From Halisarca cf. caerulea (taxonomy: Eukaryota; Porifera; Demospongiae; Chondrillida; Halisarcidae), in the NCBI GenBank assembly GCA_963170055.1, contig CAUJGJ010000083.1:2106601-2119100 (forward strand): DNA of 12,500 nucleotides, in the 5' to 3' direction. Below the pieces are notes generated by a model. It saw nothing but the letters and a program-made list of their open reading frames with translations, made no database searches and was not told the origin of the DNA. A program made the position numbers and the translations under genes. Below, piece after piece: positions 6,491-12,500 of this stretch. How positions within the stretch are numbered: the stretch's first letter is position 1; each line of letters begins with the position of its first letter.

Positions 6491-9400
6491 CTGTGACAGG
6501 ACACGTGAGCATTACGTGTAACATACTATGGAAGGTTCAACACAATTATACAGTATGTACCGTAAGGGTAGAAATTTTCGCGGGTGGTTTATTTTCGCAT
6601 TTTTCGCGAGTCATTCCAAACCCGCGAATATTAACCCTAGGCACAAAGTGAAATGGGAGAGGGTTTAACACATGGCTCGATACGAGGTTAAGAGCGACAT
6701 TGTTTAAGTAGTCGAGTCCCATTGGAAGCGATATCCCTCCGGACTCTGTCTATCTTCTTGTTCGAACGATTCTTTTGAGCCTACCTCTGAAGCAAGTTAT
6801 TATAATTTGCTTGGAGGAATTGGAATAAGAGAAGACAAGTATGAGAAAGTATCGCAGACGGACAGTTGGAGATCAAGCGATTGGTTAGGGATCACGGGGT
6901 AGCTAGAACTCTTCAATGTAGGATTTTAAGGACAAGAACTCGTCGCAGTAACGATTACTGGTTTGTGTCTCGCATTACAATAATACCTGGCCGTAATCCA
7001 GCTCTACTTCTGAATCACTGTAAGCGTTGAACCCTCAAAATTTTCTACCCCTACGGTATGTATGTGTGTACATCCATTGGCTAATGTACACATTACATAT
7101 ATACATATGTATGATTTGATTGTAGGTACAGAAACAATTCACATAAATATTATGCTACCACACACACAGCAAACACTCACTTCCAGGATTTTCCTCTCCT
7201 TGACAGTTTTATTTCCCAAACAACTGGTACACCTGTCAGCCTCTGACCAGCAATGCAGTTACAAAGGCAAAAACAATACGAACTTAATACACACACAGCA
7301 GAGAACACAAGTAGTGAACAGAATATGCATAGTTATACCCTTAGGACCTATGCACAATGTATTAACCATATGTATGCACATCAGAATCACAGTGAAAGCA
7401 CACTGTCTCAAAGGATATTTAGAGCAATGGTATTGCCAACAGCCTGTTAGATGGGTGAGGAACCACATCAATTCTCCCATGCTGCAAAGCAAGGCACAGG
7501 AAATATTACTGCTAGACATACATACATACGTATGTACGCACATAACTATACGTACACTGTACATACGTATGTACGCACATAACTATACGTACATACGTAT
7601 GTACGCACATAAGTATACGTACGTACGTACGTAGGTACACCCATATACACATCTCGATGCCCTTCCCTTACCATTCATAATTTCTCCTCTCCCTGAACAG
7701 TGAGAACAAGGTCTCTGCATCTGCTGCACCATTCCTGGACCAATTCTGTGGACCAACATCTGAGGACAGACATACACAGGAATGCTCCATATACGTACAT
7801 ACGTACTACCATGTAAGAACTACACAAATCCCAGTACACAGATGTTAACACGATACATGCTCATGTACGTACATACGTACATTCACAATTCTTCCCAGGT
7901 ATCTTAAGGTATGTCAGTCCAACATGCCTTCTTTTCTAAAATTTAGTACAGCTTGTATGAAAATACCATTCACAGATTATTGAAAATCTATGTTTAGTAC
8001 AAATCATGCTAGTGCCCAAAACTGGAGCTGCAAGCAATTTGTGATTCATCTACGTACGTATGTATTCATATTATATGACAATGTACGTATGTACGTATAC
8101 ATACATATTCAACATGCTTGAAATTATTTCTAGGAAAAAAAAACACTGCAATATGCACCAAATAAACGTGATGGTACAACGTGCGACCACTGGTGCTACT
8201 GATACAGCAGAACCAACATAAGCATGTTCAGTTCTACACATAATGGGAAAGAACAATTGTACGGGTGCAAATTTTTAGGGATTGCACATTCTCCAGAGAT
8301 CTATAACTAGATTACAATTTACAAGTTGAGTCTCCCCATTCTCCCCATGGTCAAGTCTCTACCTCAAGTTGAGTCTCCCCATGGTCAAGTCTCTACCTCA
8401 AGTTGAGTCTCCCCATGGTCAAGTCTCTACCTCAAGTTGAGTCTCCCCATGGTCAAGTCTCTACCTCAAGTTGAGTCTCCCCATGGTCAAGTCTCTACCT
8501 CAAGTTGAGTCTCCCCATGGTCAAGTCTCTACCTCAAGTTGAGTCTCCCCATGGTCAAGTCTCTACCTCAAGTTGAGTCTCCCCATGGTCAAGTCTCTAC
8601 CTCAAGTTGAGTCTCCCCATGGTCAAGTCTCTACCTCAAGTTGAGTCTCCCCATGGTCAAGTCTCTACCTCAAGTTGAGTCTCCCCATGGTCAAGTCTCT
8701 ACCTCAAGTTGAGTCTCCCCATGGTCAAGTCTCTACCTCAAGTTGAGTCTCCCCATGGTCAAGTCTCTACCTCAAGTTGAGTCTCCCCATGGTCAAGTCT
8801 CTACCTTAAGTTGAGTCTCCCCATGGTCAAGTCTCTACCATCCACAAATATTATAGAAACCTACACCTTGAAATGAACTAAATTTGCACAAACAAATATT
8901 CACGAAGTTAGGTTAAATTGTAAACTATATGGAAATTAGCACTTACGTATATGGTACATAGTCTTCTAGGGAGCTGACAGAAGCAGCAATGTTAGACAAA
9001 TATCTATGTATGCACATAATGTCCACCACAACATTACTGGAAGTGCAACACCATTACAGTCTGCTTGCATGCATAGTACACAGCACTGCAAGGTGCTAAA
9101 CCACAGAAATCTCTCAGCTTACCACCATCCCAAGTCCATTGCACTCCTTACACTTATGGACAGATCCCTATAGAGATGGAAAGTCAAAGAGAGTGTTCTT
9201 CCATACATGTCCATAACCGTACATGTGTTACAATTGAACATACGTACGCATGTATGTACATACTGTATATGTACTGTACGTACATATACGTATATGTATA
9301 CAGTACATTCAGTTTTACATACGTAAATACGTATGTACAGGCATACACATGTACTGTATGAATAGTGTCACAAAAAATCACTACACACCTACGTATGTAC

Positions 9401-11725
9401 ATACATATATACACATGCACAACAACTCACCTTTTTGCCGCCAATACCTTTACAAGCATCACATATCACATCCTTTGTCAAGGCCATCTTCGATGTCTTC
9501 CCCTTGTACAGATCAGCTAATGACACCTGCACAAGCAATACACAGGCAATCACAAGATGTCTATGTATGTACGTACGTACTTACTAACAATGCAATCAGT
9601 CATGTACGCAAACAACACAATTCAGTACATCACTACTTGCAAACCATGGATGGGTATTACAGATACTATAGGTATCCAAGCATTCAATGGGTGATATGTA
9701 CATACATAATTGCATCACCGACCTTTCAAAGTAGTTTTGCCTCACCAGCTACTACATATAAAATATGTAAATGATTGTAAGATTTCGTGGATCTAACATT
9801 CAACAAATATTTAGCAATGACTGTTTCTAAATACACGCTGTACATGATGATGCAGAGAACAGCTACGTACGTACTTACATGCATACATAGGCAAATTACT
9901 ACTACATACGTACGTACATTCTTAGGTACATAGATTGATGCAACCCAGTTGGTCTTCCACTGTGAAATTTTAATGAGCTATAGATGTATGTACATACCTT
10001 CAAAGCATGTATGGTGTTCTTTCCCTTCTTTTCTCCACCTCTTCTTCTTCCTCCTCCTCCAAAGAACATGTCAAAGACATCAAAAGGAGACGCATGATTT
10101 CCCATTCCTCCCTCCTTCAGAGCATCTTCACCACCATCATCATAGAGCTGTCTCTTCTTTTCGTCTGCTAATACTTCATATGCACCAGAGATCTCCTTGA
10201 ACTGCAAAATACAAACAAATTGCCGTCTGCCTAACACCAGGTGGCACAGAGGAAAGTGCAAACCAGAACAAACTGCTATGACCTCAGCCCCTCACAATAC
10301 AGGAAAGACAAACATACAAACATATTTTTCTTGGCCTAGCAATGTAACCAAACCCATATGACCTTCTCAGCATAAAAAGTCATTACAATACATTGCTTAT
10401 AGGGTGTACAAAACCTATTTTGAAACAGTGAAAGGATGTAGGATTGACACAGGACTGTGTAAAAAGACTTTCTTAAAAAAAGCATCCTCAAAATATGTAC
10501 GTAAGCTTCAAATAAATACAAGGTAGATGGGTATATGGCTAGACGTGCATTGGGCTATACATACGCACATGAGGCTAGACTTGTTACACTGAGTGCACTG
10601 TGCAAATTGTAACATCCCATACATACGTACATAATATACCACCGACAGTGCTGCAAGAAGTGGGAATTAGCACATTGCACTCAGTCCAACTGCATAAACA
10701 CTGCCTACCTGCCTATACCCATCTATATATTTTAGCCTCATGTTATACGCATGTAAAGCGCTGTACCATCTTCACCTTATCCTAGGAGGATGCTTTTTGT
10801 GTCCAGCCTGTATGCGTACATGTACATCATACGTCTAGTCTCCTGCAGCCAGTATGCTGAGCAAATATTGGCAGATCAGCCTAATGCATGGGATTTGCTT
10901 ACTAAATTTTAACGGTATGAGGAGTGTATGTATTGTTTCAAAGCCTACAAAAGGCACTTCATGCTAAATATTAGAGATTATTGACAAAATATATTCATAG
11001 AGCCTTCCTGGTGACCTGCAGCATACATAGTCCCGCATAGCCAGACCCATGCTCGCCGTGACTGACATCAGTTCCCAAAAAAGGCCGAGTGAGATTGGGT
11101 CTGAGCTACACCGGACTACAGCATACATAGTTCAAAAAATGACAAGAAGACCCATTGTCAAATGTTAACGATGTTACAGAGCCATAATTTGACATCTGTG
11201 TTGAAAGTTCTCCAAAAAGACAAGCCTGTGAACATTTAAACTACTCTGTCTTGTAGATAGTGATTCACAATGTGCTGAAAACGTCTTTCTTGATTTTCAC
11301 TTATCCAAATCAAAATCAAATTGCTCGCCAAGGGGGGATGGGATATAAGCAAGTATGCACTGTACTTGTATGCACCCCTACACTTGCACATACAATCAAG
11401 CAATGTACATACATACATCTCAAAAGGACACATTTCAATCCAAACACAGTGGTTAGCAAACTTACTTTGTCTCCGGCCTCTGGATTTTTATCAGGATGGA
11501 ACTTTAAGGCTAGTTTTCTGTAAGCCTTCTTTATCTCCCCCATAGTAGCCGTAGGGGCTACTCCAAGAATGTCTACAAAAGACGACGAAGAGTTGGTGCA
11601 ATGGTATGCGTATATAAAGATAGGTAAATGACTCTCCACTGACGAATCTCAGTTAAGATTATTAGCTTAAGGAATTAGGCTAATGAGTTTTACTACTTAC
11701 CATAGTACTTTGTTTCCTTTACCAT
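6332..11725 (-). CDS. DNAJA: Type-A J-domain co-chaperone (DNAJA1/2/4-like), 5' eight exons
   Basis: Model: complement of join(6332..6490, 7181..7242, 7672..7759, 9123..9167, 9431..9526, 9998..10201, 11466..11572, 11701..11725), 786 nt, 262 codons. All introns have GT/AG ends and matching phase. The start [13 protein letters not shown] is the canonical family N-terminus, and its ATG has A at -3 and G at +4. Residues 6-70 are the J-domain with HPD at 34-36, which stimulates Hsp70 ATPase. A Gly/Phe-rich linker with [11 protein letters not shown] follows. Four zinc motifs are present: CDACKGIG (134), CKECNGLG (150), CSHCSGRG (177) and CTSCLGNK (193). IGPGMVQQ lies between motifs two and three, as in DNAJA proteins. 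Then [11 protein letters not shown] and [12 protein letters not shown] begin C-terminal domain II. Family members have about 400 residues, so roughly 140 C-terminal residues, including any CaaX prenylation box, are missing. They may lie beyond a long intron or outside the window. Expected role: cytosolic Hsp70 partner that binds and delivers unfolded clients. Exact orthology within DNAJA1/2/4 is uncertain. Confidence 0.93.
6560..7056. mobile_element. TA-flanked inverted-repeat element in DNAJA intron 7
   Basis: A 497-bp element with TA on both sides (6558-6559 and 7057-7058). The ends are CCGTAAGGGTAGAAATTTT (left) and CCGTAGGGGTAGAAAATTTT (right, read inward), nearly identical over 20 bases. 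Just inside the left end is a perfect 9-bp inverted pair, TTCGCGGGT (6577-6585) and ACCCGCGAA (6620-6628). The plus strand is open for 64 codons (6708-6899, TAG at 6900) without an ATG; the product has no recognisable motif. Probably a non-autonomous Tc1/mariner-type element sitting within the intron in a position that leaves both neighbouring exons untouched. Confidence 0.83.
7181..7242 (-). CDS. DNAJA: DNAJA exon 7: fourth zinc motif
   Basis: Two bases complete a split Glu codon (residue 189), followed by 20 codons [20 protein letters not shown]. The acceptor is CTGGTCAG at 7243-7250; a nearby CTGACAG would break the frame, and only the first choice restores the family reading E-x3-DRC-x2-C-x-G-x-K. 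Donor GTGAGT. This is the fourth CxxCxGxK half-site, which pairs with the first motif to hold one zinc in known structures. Confidence 0.92.
7672..7759 (-). CDS. DNAJA: DNAJA exon 6: third zinc motif
   Basis: 29 codons plus one base, acceptor TGTCCTCAG and donor GTAAGG. It encodes [20 protein letters not shown] then CSGRGEIMN (residues 160-188). [11 protein letters not shown] is diagnostic of type-A animal DnaJ proteins. CSHCSGRG is the third zinc half-site. Confidence 0.93.
8322..8840. repeat. 34-bp minisatellite, about 15 copies
   Basis: Head-to-tail array of CAAGTTGAGTCTCCCCATGG followed by TCAAGTCTCTACCT. The first copy (8322-8364) is 43 bp, with a 9-base internal duplication. Fourteen 34-bp copies follow, identical by eye except for the last, which starts with T and ends in A. 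Each unit looks like a diverged dimer of a ~17-bp sequence (CAAGT...CTCCCCA and TCAAGTCTCTACC). It lies inside DNAJA intron 5. A 34-bp period shifts the reading frame at each copy and no coding potential survives. The uniformity points to recent expansion or repeated homogenisation. Confidence 0.98.
9123..9167 (-). CDS. DNAJA: DNAJA exon 5: second zinc motif
   Basis: A 45-bp micro-exon, phase 0 at both ends: acceptor CTCTATAG, donor GTAAGC. It encodes [15 protein letters not shown] (residues 145-159). CKECNGLG is the second zinc half-site. Without this exon the finger order and spacing would fail, which supports it despite its small size. Confidence 0.92.
9431..9526 (-). CDS. DNAJA: DNAJA exon 4: client region and first zinc motif
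   Basis: 32 codons, phase 0 at both ends: acceptor CTTGTGCAG, donor GTGAGT. It encodes [20 protein letters not shown] then [12 protein letters not shown] (residues 113-144). V-L-DLY-G-T-K is the conserved opening of C-terminal domain I, and CDACKGIG is the first zinc half-site. Confidence 0.93.
9998..10201 (-). CDS. DNAJA: DNAJA exon 3: J-domain helix IV and G/F linker
   Basis: 68 codons, phase 0 at both ends: acceptor TATTTTGCAG, donor [26 protein letters not shown] finishes the J-domain, with KFKEI-AYEVL-D-KR-YD as in the family. The linker continues [20 protein letters not shown], then [11 protein letters not shown] and a basic stretch [10 protein letters not shown]. The [14 protein letters not shown] segment favours the DNAJA1/4 branch. 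Confidence 0.94.
10202..11465. other. DNAJA intron 2 (1.26 kb)
   Basis: No coding exon is visible on either strand. It contains TACGTA-like microsatellite scraps and the 87-bp mini-element at 11032-11118. The flanking junctions (GTAAGT at 11465 and TTTTGCAG before 10201) are good splice sites, and the spliced product keeps the J-domain in frame. Confidence 0.8.
11019..11131. mobile_element. 87-bp mini-element with 13-bp direct repeats
   Basis: CAGCATACATAGT occurs at 11019-11031 and again at 11119-11131, flanking 87 bp. Within this, the left arm AGTCCCGCATAGCCAGACCCA (21 bases, 11029-11049) and the right arm ending at 11117 form an imperfect inverted repeat, with shared blocks AGTC, TAGC and AGACCCA. 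This looks like a tiny inverted-repeat insertion with a target-site duplication. A 13-bp duplication is long for a DNA transposon, so part of the direct repeat may belong to the element. Confidence 0.6.
11466..11572 (-). CDS. DNAJA: DNAJA exon 2: J-domain core with HPD
   Basis: Two bases complete a split Asp codon, followed by 35 codons: [20 protein letters not shown] then [15 protein letters not shown]. Acceptor TCTTTTGTAG, donor GTAAGT. Helices II and III and the HPD loop (residues 34-36) that contacts Hsp70 are intact. Confidence 0.96.
11701..11725 (-). CDS. DNAJA: DNAJA exon 1: start codon and MVKETKYY
   Basis: 25 coding bases: eight codons MVKETKYY plus G, which joins AC of exon 2 to make Asp in YYDILGV. 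Donor GTAAGT. The start context is GAATATGG (A at -3, G at +4). MVKET-YYD is the conserved N-terminus of animal DNAJA proteins, so the start is well supported although the exon is very short. Confidence 0.93.
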
Positions 11726-11907
11726 ATTCGTCTAAATTAGTTTCACTCTTCTAGGGTTAGTACGTTAAGCAGTTCTAACACCGTCGGTTCTTTCCGTTAG
11801 AAGGCGCTCGAATGTTCTCCCTCACGTGGAAATAGCCAAATGAGTGAAACCCTGTCATTAGATTGACTCTCGGAGGCCTTCCCAGGGGGAATTCCAACTT
11901 GACTGTA
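11726..11907. promoter_or_regulatory. Putative bidirectional promoter
   Basis: 182 bases lie between the DNAJA ATG (minus) and the proposed death-domain ATG (plus). It is free of the microsatellites and transposons that fill most of the window. It holds a heat-shock-element-like site and a CACGTG E-box at 11823-11828. No TATA box is evident in a suitable position for either gene. The role is inferred from position. Confidence 0.5.
11799..11818. promoter_or_regulatory. Gapped heat shock element
   Basis: Read in contiguous 5-base units the sequence is AGAAG GCGCT CGAAT GTTCT: nGAAn, a gap unit, nGAAn, nTTCn. Three of four units fit the HSF consensus in correct phase, including one perfect GAAnnTTC pair. 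It lies 74-93 bases upstream of the DNAJA ATG. DNAJA genes are classical heat-shock targets, so HSF binding is plausible but not shown. Confidence 0.45.
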
Positions 11908-12500
11908 ATGGCCGAAAGCGAAGGTTTGTTTGCGCTTAGCTCTTTTTATGGTCTGTTTCTGTAATCCATCGGCCAAACCGTTCAGCACCCATATGTATCA
12001 GTGTTCATTTTATATACATTTTCTCTTAAGAATGATTTGAACTACTCATGCACGACGGTACTAGAGTGTCGCATTCTGACGATCCTCGCCCGAGGTCCCT
12101 TTGGCCATATGCATTTAATGGTAGTCGTACAAAGTAATAGTGACTAGTTTAACACTATATCTTGTGAAGTAGATCTGGTTGGTTCATGTAGTTGCATGTT
12201 TTGCCGCTTGGTTCACTTGCTATGCTTCTATCTGGCTAGAAGTGGATGGAAGAAGGTTATGGGAGAAGACGAAAGATGTTGTTAAACAACGCATTGGAGA
12301 CCATTGGCCTGCTTTGGCAAGAGCTTGTGGCATAGAAGATACAGAGATTGACGGTATCCGGCACGGGCACCAGTACAACATGCCTGAGCAGGTCCACCAA
12401 ATGTTCAATAAGATTTCAATGCAGCGATCGCACTGCACTGCACATTCACTGATGCAGTGTCTTCGCGTTGCAGCCATCAAATCCTCATCCACAGATAACA
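11908..12500 (+). CDS. Death-domain protein, 5' part (partial)
   Basis: The exon at 12240-12500 runs off the window with no stop. Its 86 complete codons include VVKQRIGDHWPALARACGIE, then DTEIDGIRHGHQYNMPEQVH and QMFNKISMQRSHCTAHSLMQ, then CLRVA. This fits a death domain: hydrophobic helix 1, the G-D-W-x2-LA-x2-G core around codons 18-30, EID-I before helix 3, and EQ-x2-QMF in helix 4. The usual Trp after helix 4 is replaced (FNKIS). The acceptor TATCTGGCTAG at 12229-12239 follows a pyrimidine-rich tract. The first exon is less sure: ATG at 11908 gives MAESE plus G and a donor GTTTGT at 11924. That joins AA of the next exon to make Glu and keeps phase, but the donor is weak. Death domains mediate homotypic assembly in apoptosis or innate signalling. 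Partner domains would lie to the right, so the protein class (adaptor, kinase, receptor) cannot be given. Confidence 0.7.
11924..12239. other. Proposed intron 1 of the death-domain gene
   Basis: 316 bases with no repeat or coding signal that I recognise. If the first exon is wrong, this stretch would instead be 5' UTR or promoter, or contain another first exon. The 3' end has a good branch/pyrimidine context and acceptor. Confidence 0.4.
12240..12500 (+). CDS. Death-domain exon
   Basis: This is the well-supported part of the gene above. The frame is open from the acceptor at 12238-12239 to the window end; the nearest upstream in-frame stop is TAG at 12170-12172, inside the proposed intron. 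The antisense frame at 12220-12492 is a shadow of this exon. Confidence 0.8.

Noticed and set aside
7062..7634. 190-residue plus-strand frame
   Set aside because: It is antisense to DNAJA exon 7, and its C-terminus is translated TACGTA microsatellite.
8322..8840. CRISPR-like array
   Set aside because: The units are directly contiguous with no unique spacers, in an intron of an animal gene; it is a minisatellite.
9902..10261. Single-exon 119-residue minus-strand frame starting at 10261
   Set aside because: Only 9998-10201 is coding. The ends run into introns with clear GT and AG sites, and the product joins neighbouring exons to give the DNAJA protein.
11797..11988. 63-residue minus-strand frame upstream of DNAJA
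   Set aside because: It lies in the intergenic region over the proposed promoter, with no domain or splice link to exon 1.
1..12500. tRNA or rRNA genes
   Set aside because: I saw no T-arm-like GGTTCGAATCC block with a matching acceptor stem, and no conserved rRNA segments on either strand.

Overview
The window is eukaryotic and almost certainly from an invertebrate animal. Its genes are split by GT-AG introns, it carries a type-A DnaJ co-chaperone and a death domain, and much of the rest is repeats: a LINE, terminal-inverted-repeat elements, a minisatellite, and many (CA)n and TACGTA microsatellites. A sponge or another early-branching animal would fit, but this is inference; nothing in the window fixes the species.

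Layout. 1-1460: no firm gene; ambiguous open frames at the left edge, an interspersed-repeat copy at 727-822 and TACGTA microsatellites. 1462-3446: a 5'-truncated LINE on the minus strand, with an intact reverse transcriptase frame and (CA)n arrays at both ends. 3667-5646: three inverted-repeat elements almost end to end; the middle one holds a broken Tc1/mariner transposase fragment. 5647-6331: a second interspersed-repeat copy and microsatellites. 6332-11725: eight minus-strand exons of a DNAJA1/2/4-like gene (262 codons; the C-terminal part is not found). Its introns hold another TA-flanked element, a 34-bp minisatellite with about 15 copies, and an 87-bp mini-element bounded by a 13-bp direct repeat. 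11726-11907: probable shared promoter with a heat-shock-element-like site. 11908-12500: plus-strand gene with a death domain, running off the right edge.

How the parts relate. The DNAJA gene and the death-domain gene are head to head, with 182 bases between the proposed start codons. A shared stress-responsive promoter would couple an Hsp70 co-chaperone with a death-fold adaptor or receptor; the geometry is seen in the sequence, the co-regulation is inferred. The DNAJA exon model was built by reading the minus strand. All seven junctions have GT/AG ends and consistent phase, and together they rebuild the J-domain, G/F linker, four zinc-binding motifs and the start of C-terminal domain II in the family order. 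The region below 6332 would be DNAJA intron or intergenic DNA filled with transposons.
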